Translations under genes and position numbers: made by a program
Notes under the pieces: generated by a model
The model's database searches: none
Seen by the model: only the letters and a program-made list of their open reading frames with translations
Told to the model about the DNA's origin: nothing
Assembly: GCA_900074885.1 (NCBI GenBank)
Contig: FJUW01000005.1
Coordinates: forward strand, 402,242-466,241
DNA length: 64,000 nt
Reading direction: 5' to 3'
Source of the DNA: Rhynchosporium graminicola
Taxonomy: Eukaryota > Ascomycota > Leotiomycetes > Helotiales > Ploettnerulaceae
In this document: positions 9,938-21,945 of the stretch, piece by piece
How the letters are laid out: each line of letters opens with the position of its first letter
How positions within the stretch are numbered: the first letter of the stretch is position 1

Positions 9938-9945
9938 TTAAGGAA

Positions 9946-11148
9946 TAACAGAACTTCATTGCTATAAATTTGTGGCTCTGGCATTTCTGGCTGCGGGTAA
10001 CCTGCCAGGAAAGTTCCCCAAGTCGACAACCTCGACTAGGGTAAAAAATGGCCCTCTGCGCCGCAGAGAGGTTTCGGGGGACAGTTTCACGAGGTCCGGT
10101 TGAGCAGCAGATTTCCTAGATTACCGTCTGTGCTTAGCCACCTTGGTACTTGACTGTCTTATTGCGATTGGATACAGTGCATGTTCTTTGTAAAGACGAA
10201 TCCAGGAGCCAGAAAGCACGGATATGTTGTTTTGCTAGATGAAAAAAGTGCCCTGTGTAGGCCCAATAGGATCGACGATTCCCTTCGTGGATAATTTCTC
10301 GTAAAGTGCAGTATTATACTTTTCCAATTATACGCTCATGTCGGGAGATTTGTTGCATGTCGCAAGAGAGCGGTAGATTTCCCCAGACCAATTACAGATG
10401 GTAGTTTTCTCGCTGTCGAGTAATGAGATTATTTGGGAGTGGGGAATTGGAGGGGGGAAAGGTGCTTCAGTAGGGATCTCGAAGCGGTTGTTAAATATGC
10501 AAAGCATGCGACAGTACTTCGTATGTTCATCATGCGTTACAGGGTGCCAAGTGTGGAACACCACGATCGATCAGATGGTCCTTGCCGAATCAGGGTGGGT
10601 GGCCACTTTCGGTGGTCACTCTAGTGGTCACATTGTGGTGACTTTTGGGGACTATACTGGGTCCTCATCAACCATTAGAAGATAGATGGGGCTGAGAGAT
10701 AAGTTAGAGGAATCGTCTTGGGGACTGCTAGTTTCAAACGCTAAGGAGTTCAATTACTGACTGGTAGGAAAACTCAAATCCCCCAGTGATTCTTGCTCAG
10801 TGGCCTTCTCTTGTCCTGATGATCGATTCCTAATTCAAAGTTTTTCTCTGTGGTACAAGTTAGCAAGCCATTCGAACACCTCTAAATCCGCTCCTGGATT
10901 GAGAACTGCGTGCCTGGCTGCACGTGTCGATCGAGCCTTCGGAATATCGATTAGCACGTCAGCCACGGCAGCCAGCCAAAGGCTTTGCAATATTACCTTA
11001 TATGTCCTCAATACTCATATGGGATGACGAGATTGTAGCTGCATTCCAGCTGACACCAATGTTTCGCGAAATGATTGAATTCCTGATATAAAAATGTGCC
11101 TAGACTGCATCAATTGAAATTTCTGCCACTTTGCGCTTTTGTCAATGC
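9946..11148. other. Spacer without recognised gene
   Basis: Several short open frames (for example near 10398-10685) have no family resemblance and overlap in opposite strands. A small perfect hairpin (CCTCTGC, loop, GCAGAG) lies near 10052. Nothing else is supported. Confidence 0.4.
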
Positions 11149-11149
11149 C

Positions 11150-11640
11150 TAGGCAGCAAACCCAGCCTGCAAACAATCAAGAATGCGAACATATAGCTGT
11201 AGACAGTAGTAGGTCATGAAAATGCACTTGCAGCTGCGTAGCGTTAGCGAGGGCGATGTTGATTGCCATCTTACCTGTGGCCAATAGCTGAAGAAAGCCA
11301 TCGATATTTTCGCCCATGTATCGGAGCGTCGCCAGCTTAAGAGTCTTCCGCACTCGATTCGAGAGAGCAATGTGAGTTTGTCGATCTCTTCGTTGAAGTA
11401 TTGACACACCTGACCGTAGCGCAGGGGATACTCTAGCCCAGACAAGTCTAGGGCAGCCGATGATGATAATTTTTTGATCGAGGCCAGCACACTGTGCAAA
11501 GCGACTATTTCCTCGAATATCTCCAGGACGGTCTGCTGATGCAACCGGTAGCTCTTGACCTTGTTGTACGTTGTTGTACATGCTCAGAAAGCAATGGTCG
11601 CGAGCTCTGCCACTCCCGAGAGCATACCAATACGGAATGC
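11150..11640 (-). pseudogene. Fragment of fungal STAND N-terminal (Helo-like) domain
   Basis: On the minus strand one frame reads TYNKVKSYRLHQQTVLEIFE, then EIVALHSVLASIKKLS and LDLSGLEYPLRYGQVCQYFN. This resembles the helical N-terminal signalling domain of fungal NACHT/ankyrin STAND proteins. The match then jumps to a second frame (RVRKTLKLATLRYMGENIDG, LATGKMAINIALANATQ), indicating a frameshift near 11360. There is an in-frame stop just upstream, and no NACHT or repeat domain follows. It is a decayed, isolated domain. Confidence 0.55.
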
Positions 11641-12743
11641 CTGTAGCGAGCTTTCCATAAGCGACTTCGCATTCATCGACTACAGAAAGCAAGTAGCAAG
11701 CCAATTCATCGGCTGAGTTGACCAGTACGGCCGAGCAATAGCTATCCGAGTGAAGCTATTGTTATTGACAAGGGGTCCTTCGCCAAAGGACGTGAGCACA
11801 GGATATCTGGAGTAAGATTCCGTGGGAGTACGTGATTAATCACTGAGCTACTAGAGATTACTGCTGTCCGGGTTGACTCAGAAGATTAGCACAAAAGTCC
11901 GCTTTGAGGCTATATACGTTGGTCGATGAGGCTTCCTGGGTGACAGTGTCTCAAAGTCAACACTGGAAGAGTGGTATAGCCTTTCAACAATGCTGTCGTA
12001 CGATTCTCCCGTCTTGGATCGTTCGAGGATTTGAGACTCCTTGCTGCCGTTCTATGATGATCTTTTCTTTTGTCTCGTCTTCCCAAGACCCTCCTCTTCT
12101 GCCGACACTTCTGTGCAGTGTCTTTGTTTCGAGCAAGTGTTTCTTCCTCCTGATCGCTAGTTCTTCCTCTATTCGTACCTTTCTTCTGGCGCCACGTTGC
12201 CTCTTCGGCTTTGCCTCTTGACTTACCCTAGGAGGACATGAGGCCTCTTTATTTCTTTTTGGCCTACTATACGAGTGCTTTCACCACCGCGTTGCTGCAT
12301 GTCGATATCCTGTTTTAGACCTCTCATATATAATTACTGTAAAATTGCCCGGCGAGAATAACGGATCAAGACGCAAATAAGTGTTTATTCGCTCGAAATG
12401 CGCCATATCCTTGGAATGCGTCGCACTTGGCAACCCGCTAGCTCATACTTGCATAAGCTTGCCAAAAAAACCACCAGAACTCCAGATTCGTGCTCTATGA
12501 TTGGAAAATATGCGCCGATCTAACGGCAAAATGAGCTACCAAATGAAAGAAGGTATTAAAGCGGTCATGGTGGCTACAGATAAATTTGTTATCTCTGAAG
12601 GGCAAGTAATGATATAAAGTCCTGTAACAAGGCTGTTATATCCAGACATCTCATCAACGACAACATCTCCTCCACTTTCACAGCATCATACAGCTCTCAG
12701 AGAAAAGCAACAACCTCCGGATTCCTCGTACGTCAAGAGTTTA
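11641..12743. other. Spacer without recognised gene
   Basis: The stretch holds only short frames with no family match. It ends at the target duplication (TCATA, 12744-12748) of the solo LTR. Confidence 0.4.
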
Positions 12744-12748
12744 TCATA

Positions 12749-12941
12749 TGTTAGAATCACTCTGTCGTAGTACGTACAATTAAGTTGTCTATGTGAGCTA
12801 ATGTATAGTGATAATTATAGTAGTATTATCGGTTGTATCATGGCTGTAGAATCTAGGTAGTCGAGACTCCAGAAGGGAGATATGTCTGGACGGCTAGTCC
12901 ACGGCGTAGATACTCGACTAACTCGTGACTATGGACCAACA
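12749..12941. mobile_element. Solo LTR with target-site duplication
   Basis: A 193 bp segment that begins TGTTAG and ends CCAACA, so it has canonical TG...CA termini. It is flanked on both sides by the 5 bp direct repeat TCATA (12744-12748 and 12942-12946). This is the signature of an LTR retrotransposon insertion reduced to one LTR by recombination. A second, more degraded copy lies at 401-593. There is no internal element sequence here. The LTR ends only 33 bp before the first codon of the GFA-like pseudogene. Confidence 0.88.
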
Positions 12942-12978
12942 TCATATCAACCTCAAATACCATATACATCAAATCGCA

Positions 12979-13553
12979 ATGGCAGCCACAGCAGATAGTT
13001 CCAAGCCCTTCATTCCTTTGTCCGGGATCGCTGAAGATGGCCTTTCCAACGAAAAGGAAGCCACAGCAACATATTTCTGTGTTGCGGTGCAGCTGGTTAT
13101 CGTAAGTTCACCGTGCCATCTATTCATCCGCCTTCTGAACTCCTACACAACCAGCCAACCCAAGGTCCAGGCCTTGTCAATGCCTTTGTCTGCGACAGCC
13201 GTAAAGTTACCGCCTTAATGCTCGCATCAAGTGTCACTATCCGAGATTAATACCTCAAGTACGTGCGCGGCCGCGACAACGTAACAGTCTACAGTCAAGC
13301 GAAGACACCAATCAGAGGCAAGGCGATGACTAATTACTTCTGCAAGACGTGTGGCACACTCATGAACCGCGTTGGAGATGCCTTCCCGGGGATGAAGTTC
13401 GTACGCTAGGGTACAGTGGACAATTTCAATTTCCACGAGACGAAATTGAGGCCGACGGTGGAACATTTTACAAAAGACCGTGTGAGCTGGTTTCCTGGTA
13501 TGCCCGGAGGCAGTGTCACGGCGTTCCGGGGATTTGGGACCAACGATGTGTAG
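12979..13553 (+). pseudogene. GFA/CENP-V-type zinc enzyme, pseudogene
   Basis: The reading is 12979-13101 joined to 13155-13553 across a 53 bp intron. It gives a GFA-family (glutathione-dependent formaldehyde-activating-like) protein: FCVAVQLVI, GPGLVNAFVC, ASSVTIRD, YLKYVRGRDNVTVYSQ, NYFCKTCGTLMNRVGDAFPG, and WFPGMPGGSVTAFRGFGTND. There are two in-frame stops: TAA at 13248-13250 and TAG at 13407-13409. The second zinc-ligand motif, usually C-x-x-C-R-K, reads CDSRK and has lost ligands. The gene is clearly inactive; the solo LTR inserted into its promoter region may have started or followed the decay. Confidence 0.82.
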
Positions 13554-14203
13554 CGATATAGGCTCATCAGCTAGTGGGGGATAATTCTGACCCGTCAGAC
13601 AAGATAATAGCCTGGTAGTCGAGCTAAGAAGGAATATTTCAAGTTACAATAAAGACAGGAAAATGCAAAAAACCAAACATCAGAAAATCTCTCCCCTCGA
13701 GTGGAGTATCATGATGCACTACTTTAGGCAAATTCACTAAGAAAAAAACAGACAAGTCCGCAAGTCGCATTTTCAGCTACGTAGAATAGAAGCCAAAGGA
13801 TAGAGGGGAATAGATGCTGTAGTAATTAGACATAACTGATTGATCTCTCTCTTTTTGTCCACAGCAGGTATTTTGCTTATAGGCCTGCTAAAGGGACTCT
13901 GGAGGCTCATCCCAGCAAATAATGGCTAGCTGCGGAAAGATCAATAATCAAATCTAGTTCATTGAACAGATCGGATAGGACTTGTCCCGCTTGATTAGGT
14001 AGGCAGCTAGCTTTTCGATACATCTCGAATGATGTTCCATAGGTTAAACAAATCGCTTTCGCAGTGCATATGGTATCTCTAATTCTTCCGATCTATATAC
14101 AGTGTCTACAGAAATGCCCGCGATGCCCAGTATCACACTCCCACAATTACTCCCCTTTGCCCTACTCAGCATCACACTTGTTGAGTCCAGCAATACGGAT
14201 CAT
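13554..14203. other. Spacer without gene
   Basis: No coding sequence is seen between the GFA pseudogene and the secreted-protein gene. Confidence 0.4.
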
Positions 14204-15010
14204 TCAACGATTGGGGATTCTGCAGCCCGAAGTTGCCTTGACAGTAGTTAGCTATGATCCTTTGCGGTCAAGTTCCACCTGGTACGGGATGGGTTTGTAT
14301 GAGAGTTGTCAGGAGGCTTACTGCTTCGAGATTCGCCTTATTTTGCACCATGCCCCCAGCGAAGTCCTTTTTCAGCGTCTCCACAGTCCCGTTTGCTTGA
14401 CTCTGTAACACACACAATCAGTCCAAACTCCTTCAAAAGTCCTTTGACACAGTAAAGGAAGAGAAACACATACGATATTGACAACTCCAGAAGGTGGCAT
14501 GGCCAGACTCATCGTAAGATTCAACTCTTCCATCTGCGCCATCGCAACTTTCGCCAAACCAGGTATAGCACCATTATCCGGCGGAGCCAATTTCTGGTTG
14601 CCTTCTCGGATGGAAATTCCCTTTGTCACGAAACCCATAAGGGATGTCTGCGTGGCCCCATAGAGAGTCATGTCCATAGGACTTTGCGCAAGAACCATGC
14701 CAAGCGCGTTCACCGTGGTGAGCTCGTTGTTTTGGTCGTCGATATTGGATTGGATCCCTGCTGCTAAGGCTAATATCTCGGATGAGCAAGCGTTATTGGA
14801 GGTGTTGTTCGAAATTGCTGAGCCTGAGCTGGAGCCTGTTGCGTTGCTGGGTGTGTTGGATGACGATGTACCCTCAGCTGGAGCATCTGGAGCGCTTTCT
14901 TGTCGTAAGTTGAGTTTTGGTGCATTTCCGTATACTTGGACTGCGGGGTATGCGAGGGAGGTAGATGTGAGTGTTACTAATAGGACGGTGACCGGGGCGA
15001 GAAGTTGCAT
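14204..15010 (-). CDS. Small secreted protein, Ser/Thr/Asn-rich
   Basis: Predicted 216-residue protein in three exons: 15010-14474, 14402-14322 and 14236-14204. Introns (71 and 85 bp) start GTATGT and GTAAGC. A signal peptide (MQLLAPVTVLLVTLTSTSLA) is followed by a low-complexity Ser/Asn linker (residues ~40-70). A helical domain then starts at NACSSEILALAAGIQSNIDD and runs through LTMSLAMPPSGVVNI and GTVETLKKDFAGGMVQNK, ending near a C-terminal cysteine. This layout is common among fungal small secreted or cell-wall-associated proteins of unknown function. Exon lengths keep frame and the family-like NKANLEA end supports intron 2. No enzymatic motif is visible. Confidence 0.7.
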
Positions 15011-18000
15011 CTTGAGTTGTAGGGTACTGGAGGTGTCGGCTTTGGATTAAGAGTGTATTAGATGTGTTTATGTATGAATGAAGTTGATTAATAATTAAGG
15101 AAAGTTGTATCGAGTGAAAATGTCAGAGAAAAGAGGAAATAAGATGACGGATCAACCTGTCAGACTGATGATAAACAACGGAGATTTATGATCAACGTCA
15201 GGATGGGAAGTCCCTCAATTGTTATACTTTTGGTCAGCGAGGGAGAATCCCATACATCATAAAACTGCATGGGTTGAAGGGTTCTACGTACTTCACCTAT
15301 TGTGCAGTGAGACAGCTCTGGTGCCGTTGCCGTGTGAAGAGAAGTTTAAATCACCACTTCAATTGCGAGAAAGACCAAGGTCTCAGTCATATCATCTGAT
15401 ATAAACCTTGCAGCGTGTCAGTGAAATGTCCATTTCAGGGTAGACACACTCATAATATGCTGAATTTGGTGCATCGCCGATTTCAGCACGGCCATGTCTA
15501 GGTCAATGCTTTGACAGTTACACACTTCGACTACTGGACTTGCCAAGGACCTGAATGCTGGTTCCCTTAAGCTTAATCTTGCTTGCGAAAACTGGCAAAC
15601 AAAAACCCAAAAGGTTACATCACTGCAGAAACTCCAGACTCGGTTGCTTAACGTTCCTCTTGACCTAAGCTACGAGCAAAGTACAGTAATAAATCTCATG
15701 GAATGAGGAATTGAAGTAGAGTAATTTCATCGTGCCTTGGCAAAAAATCAAAGGGCCATTTGCCAAGCATTCCGAAAACTCTAAATTCACTATGGCTTGA
15801 GCCTCCTTTGTTTCACGCCTGATCGGCTTGGTGTTTCACCGGCTCCCCTTCCAACGGATTTTCCAGTTCCAGTCTAGAATCAAAACAATTGTGTCTCTAC
15901 AACTCTGATTCGTCCTTCATCAGAAATCCTGGCTCACGAATCACATTTCTTGACATGTTCCTAAGCGAGGTGGGTCAAATATTCTTCCGCTAAGCGAGAG
16001 TTCGTCCGGCAACTTTCCTACATGGTCTTTTCTTGTAGGCCTCTTCTGACACCTATGTTCGGAATGGAAACATTCGCCAAGATACCTAAGTGTACCGAAA
16101 TCATAGATTAACGTGTTACTCCATTCGTATTCCCGTTCGTCATCTTTGCCCCTTTCTCAGAGTATTACACTTTTTTCCTAGCTTTGCATTTGACTAGCCA
16201 CGAGTGATCGCTTGCAAGTCTAATCGCTCGTGTTGATTCTTCTCCTGCTTGGTGTATACTCGTTGAGACTCGACTCCTTGGTCACCATACCATGCGCTGA
16301 GCCCCAGAGAAAATCACTAGGTGCGCAGCATCCTCGTCTTCCTTCTTCGTATCGTTTACGGATATTTTGAACTGTTTCAATGTTTCGATGACACTTCATA
16401 TATGCTCCGTGCACAGCACGGCCTCTTCTTGAATCGCCCTGCTTCTTGGTGCCATCAGTTTCATGGAACGCCAGGGCATGTTGCCTCAGCAAGCTTGGAA
16501 ATAGATATAAGCATATTTATACATCACGACAATTAGTCTTGTGTCAGTAATTCTACGAATCTCTCTATAGTTCTTCCATAATACAAGTTTCTAATTCACA
16601 AATATTAGGAAAGCTCTGAACGATTAACTTTTTCAAAAAGCTAGGACAGGAGAAACGAGAGACTCAAGGAAAAGTTCCATACAAACGCCGACATCTATGT
16701 CACAGGTAGATTGCCTATTTGTATCGTTATGAGGAAACTATTACAGGACAGCGCACTAATAAATATTTAGAGGAGAAGAGAGTAGATCAGAACAAGCCAG
16801 ATTGCATCTTGGAGCATCAGACAAATGATATTTTTGGCGAGTTCGTCACACACATACAGTCTTCACTTGAGACTTGGAAGACTCGTAAACATATGGTAAA
16901 GCTCATAACTTCGCATTTACGTCCTGTCAAACGTTCCGAATCACTCCAAGTTCTTTGCTATCATACCGACTCCAAACCAGTATCGTGGTTTACTCTGTGG
17001 TGCTCCAACTCACGTGTCAAGGTACGCAACTCGACCCTCTGATCCTTGTTGATGATCTGATGTACTTGTAGACCGATGCCAATCAAGTCGAGCTTAGGAA
17101 GAAGCTTGAAGAAACAATAATGATATGAAAAATCAAGTCAGACTCTCTAGGTTAGATCACGAGATGATACGCACTCCACTTATCAGTGCTATGCAACAGT
17201 ACATGAAAGTAGTCGAGTGCTCAGCCCATGCTGCGTCACTTTTCATCCAAACTCACCCGATTCTTCAACGAATTAGACGATAACATCTTTCAGATAAATT
17301 TTGGCGACATGTGAGACTAATCACGGATACTACCAGTAGCATGCGGAAGAGAGCAGGGTTGGGATTGCGAGCCGGAATCCGAGACATGCAGGCTTTATGA
17401 CACAATGTCTACAGAATATGGTCCAGAAGCCCAACAAAACATATGTGGAATTAGAATGACAGGTGACGATAAGAAGGTGGCCGTCAAAGAACTCAGACTG
17501 CTGTGACTCTTGCGAGCTCAGCAAAGCGAGAACATCAATAGCCTCGCTGCACCCCGGCTGCAGGTAGAAATATCAGGCATCATACCGCCGATCCAATCGG
17601 ATCTTTTTGGAGAACACTTGCTTCAGTCTCTGGGTTTTATTCGTGACAGTCCTAATGACCAGTTCAGAAGCAAACCTTTCGAGACAGAAATTACCAGTTA
17701 TTAAACGATCGTATCCTCAGCTCTACTCATGCAACCTGATACAGCAGCGTCGGTAAGTTGATTTCATCATCAATTGCCGCCATAGGACCAAGAAGTGAGG
17801 AAATGGGACTTGCTGGACTAGATATTACGACCGCGCGAATGATAGTCTGAAGCTAGCTGACCAGGGTTTTCTCAAGGACTTCAGCAAAGCCTTGGCTTCA
17901 CAACTGTCAGCCTTCGAGAGAATGCACGACGCGTGAAGAAAGTTCTGTTTCGCAATACCCTGACCCTGCCAGCCCGGAAGCTTTTACAACTGGCGGTATA

Positions 18001-19184
18001 CGACTTGAGCAGGAAGCTATGAGTGCTCTTCCGTCCTGGATTTATTGAAGAAGGAGCTCATATCTCTCTTTTCGCTCAACGGTCTAGACAGCCAAAAACA
18101 GCATAATCCATTCGCCAACCAGCGGAAGTCGTCACAAAGACGCCGAAAGTCCAAACTCGGGACCTTGACTTCTCTTGTGATTCATATGCCGATGATTACG
18201 AAGATGCAGGACGTACTGAAGAAAGTAAGTGTCATGTCTCCTGGACCTTATGAGTGTGTTTTATCTGGCAACTTGTTTAGATGATGCAAGAAAGTCTCTA
18301 ATGCAATGGCGACTCTTCTGTTGCTCGTTTTAACAGTGCTTGGAAGAATTGCAGCATTTTGAGAGTAGTCGTTGTGATGCTCGAAGGTCTTTTGGACATC
18401 TCACCCAGTCTATCGATCCTCGTGCTCGATGGCATCGAAGATTACAATTATCCGAGTATCGACAGAAGCGTCAAATATTGCGTGGTGTTCCCATTTTTGT
18501 GTTGCGACCAAACCCAAGATATGTCGGAATGGGTTCTAGTGATTCTGAAGGCTCTATCAGCAGTGTAGGGAATGGAATCCGGTTGCTTTTTACTACCGTC
18601 AACCTGTGTCAACAGGTGAAAGAGCTAGATCTATCAACAGCATGAACGATAAGTGTTACAATTTCCAACTCTTGAAAGAGGGGGCATCAACGCAGAGTTT
18701 ACATGGAACTTGTTGAGGGTTGACTGGAGCAGTGGGGCATAGGGACCTCGAAAGCTACAAAATGTGGAGCGAATCAATCATGACTCCTTTTGAGCTCGCT
18801 TAGTTTTGGACTATCTAGACAGAAACAAATGATGCTTGGAATTTGAAGGTAAGTTCATGTGCGGAGTTTTTGTAGTCTCTTGGACACCAATAGTAGATCC
18901 TTTTCATCCTTCAATCACGGCGTACATAGGGTTTCAGCTTTGCCGCAAACAGGACTCGACAAGGCTCTGTAAGCGCCAACATTGTCATTGGCGGCTAACT
19001 GCTGCAATGCCAGCAGACACCAACACCCATCTTTCTTGACCACAAATTTCAGCAAACGCGGAATTAGAAGTGGCCTTGAAATCTTGCAATAACGACACCA
19101 AGAAGGTTGCAGCTTGCAGACGATCATTCAAGCAAGGACTTCAACATAAAATCACAGTCTTGGGGGAAATCAACGAAGACAAAC
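15011..19184. other. Long gene-poor stretch with decayed coding remnants
   Basis: No intact gene is seen in 4.2 kb. Between about 16,700 and 17,700 on the plus strand, pieces in shifting frames (LVDRCQSSRA, then APLISAMQQYMKVVECSAHA-like text and NSRVKVRNSTL) have the helical character of a fungal STAND-type or similar regulatory protein, but stops and frameshifts are frequent. A second decayed patch lies at 18340-18640 (SLSILVLDGIEDYNYPSID). These are probably pseudogene remains; the parent family is uncertain. Confidence 0.35.
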
Positions 19185-20163
19185 ATGGCAGCCTCTTTTG
19201 AAGAGTAGGTTCTTCGCCTCATTTTCTCCTAGCAGTATCCGAATAGAAATCCTATCGTACCTTACAGTGCTAACATATTTCCTTGTGCACAGCATCCTAA
19301 ATTCGCGAATCTTCAAATTCACAGTCGGCCAAAACATCGACGGCAAATCAACCACCTTCACTGTACACGAAGAGGCAATTGCAGCGTTGTCTCACCCGCT
19401 TCAATCTCTCGTAAGATCAGGCCTTTCCGAGTCAGAGACGGGACATGCGACTTGGGAACATGTAAGCAAGGAGACGTTCGTAAGATTCGCACAGTTCGCA
19501 TACACGGGCGAATATTCGGTCCCGAAACTGGTGATCAGAGTAGCAAAGGCCATGGAAGATGAAAAGTCGATTGGAGAAGAAGAAATCGCTGAACAGGATG
19601 CCGAAATCGCTTTGGATGATGACTTCAATCATTGGGGTTTCAGCGCGGCACCGGTTGAGAGGAAAAATAAAAGGAAGGGAAAAGGATTCGGCTTTGCAGT
19701 TAAAGACCCCCAGGAACCCGATATATCACTCATGAGGTTTCAAGAAGCCCTTGTAGAGCCGAAAGCACTCGGGGGCCACGGATCTGACGAGACTGATCCT
19801 CCAAGTTTCTTCGAACCTGATAAAATCTATTCGGATGCATTCATCGGCCACGCATCGCTCTGGGTACTGGGAGATTACCAACTTGTGGATACTTTGAAAG
19901 CATTGGCACTGTATAACCTGCACAAAACGCTGGGCATATTTCAGATCACCAAGGAGAACATGTGTGATGTGATCGATTTGGTTCGATACTCGTATGCTGA
20001 CGAAGGTGCTGGGAGTACGGAGGGCGTGAGTGAGCTAAGGCATATGGTTTGTCTGTTCTTGGCGATGCATCAGAGGGTTCTGTGCCAAGATGAAGGGTTT
20101 GTAGAGCTGTTGGCGGAAGGTGGACAACTAGTGAAGGACTTCGTCAAATATTTTACAGCATGA
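19185..20163 (+). CDS. BTB/POZ domain protein
   Basis: Predicted 296 residues. A 20 nt first exon (19185-19204, MAASFE) is joined across an 88 bp intron to 19293-20163. The start FEDILNSRIFKFTVG is the typical fungal BTB opening, followed by FTVHEEAIAALSHPLQSLV and ETFVRFAQFAYTGEYSVP, the conserved BTB helices and strand. The remainder has an acidic/basic linker (ERKNKRKGKGFGF) and a BACK-like helical part with SLWVLGDYQLVDTLKALAL. BTB domains mediate dimerisation and often recruit Cullin-3; here no second functional domain is seen. The very short exon 1 is supported by frame closure and by the normal BTB N-terminus it restores. Confidence 0.85.
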
Positions 20164-21945
20164 AAGCATGCACGAGGGATGAGGTAATTCCTCTACTACC
20201 ATGGTTGTGAAAGTTGACGGATGATCACTGGTACAAAGTTGTCAAATTGCTTATTTGATAAAGAATATCATTGGCTTCCTGATCCCACCATGAGTTTGCA
20301 GCGAGTCAATGCCATCGGTCATCCAATTCCCAGACCGCGTGATTAAGATTAACTTTGCGTCTCATCTGCTCAACCAACCTCCGTCTTCATAGCCTCACAG
20401 ACCATCCGGTTGCACTGGAAAGCAGAGAAGCTCCGAAGCTCATGATCGACGCTGGCTGAAATCACCACTAATATTACACACATTCTCCATGTTGGGGAAC
20501 ACGGGAACTTATTATCCGGGCGCTTGAATCGAGTAGTGGTGGTGCGCATGCCGGATACCATGAAGGAGGACAATCTTCATGGGAGTCGATCGACCAAGTT
20601 ACTTCTCGCGACTGGTATTTGTCGGCAAAATAGGTACATGGGACTGTTTCGGACGCATAAAGAGTCGATAACCTCTCATAGATGAGGAACGAGTCGCTGT
20701 CCACGACCCTCATGCCACCTTAGTACCAGCAATGGATAAATGAAACTCCCCCCTCACTGTTCACGTGTCCGAATGTAGATGGTGCGCCGAGTGTCAATAC
20801 AACGGGTCCTGGAAGCGCTTAACTTAGATTCGGGAGTTTTCTCCAAAGAGTCTTTGATGGAAACCATACCGGTCAAATGGTTCGTCCACTAACGGATGAA
20901 AGCTGAAGCATGCTCTTAGTGCTTGTCTGGTTTGCGCTTCATTTCACAGGAAGTTCATCTCTCGCTCAAATCGACCTCTCCAAAATCCCAAAATCCGGCA
21001 GAAACCATCTCATCACGCAGTGATGCATATATCTAAACTTCCTTGTCGCTTTCTACTTGTCTCTTTTCTTACACTGCCATCCTTGAAAGAGTCATCAAGC
21101 CTTCAGAGAAATGTGGAATTTGGCCAGCGACAGCACGTATAATGCCGTGAAAGCAACCGTCAGGACACTGCTCGTTGTGACCAGTTTCATCTGAAACAGC
21201 AGAAATTGTTGTACTTCGGAAGCTGAATAGAGGAGACTCATCGTTGAAATTTTGAGCTTTACCAAAGAGGGTTTTTCTGAGAGAAGATCCTGAAGCGCAG
21301 AACACAGCAATCCGCGGTTTCCAGTGTATTGTGAGGAATGCAACAATTCTTGCAATTGGACATAACCCGGAGCGGTAGGACCGAAAGTTATCAACAGTTA
21401 GAGTTTCGAACAGTGCGGTGAACCAAAATCCTCCAACACATAATCGTTGACGTCATGTTCACCAATTTATGTCGTAAACGGTCCTTCTTGCTGGCGTATT
21501 GTCCGAACTTCTTCAAAGGGCTCGCTTCGGACTTTTCGGAACTGCGATATCCGAACTGGAAGAATGAATGAACGTGCTGAAGTAACGTGGGCAATGAAAT
21601 TGACTACTTGTTTGTTAGTCGCCTCGGCTTCGGATAGCCATGACGAAACTCGCATAAGAGTTCAACAAGATACAAGGGTGTTACATCTGACGAAGATGTC
21701 AAGTTTTTTAACGCATAGTCACGTGATACATGACACGTCGCAGCAGATGTATGAGCGGTAAGCGGGCTGTTCATCTTTGATCCAGAGCTGCGTATAAGAC
21801 ATTTCGCTTTTGATTTGTTGAGACTCTTATATTGCGATATAAGTTTCGAGCTCACAGCAACACAGGACACATCTCAAAGTCCACAATCGTGAAGCACCAA
21901 TCCACTCTCATCATTTTCAAACAGGAACCACCAGCTTCACTCTGC
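20164..21945. other. Spacer without recognised gene
   Basis: Short open frames occur on both strands (for example 21069-21870, minus) but none resembles a known family or shows splice-compatible continuation. Nothing else is seen. Confidence 0.4.

Noticed and set aside
10398..10685. 95-codon plus-strand frame and opposing 78-codon minus frame
   Set aside because: They overlap on opposite strands, with no family resemblance, no splice continuation and no promoter context.
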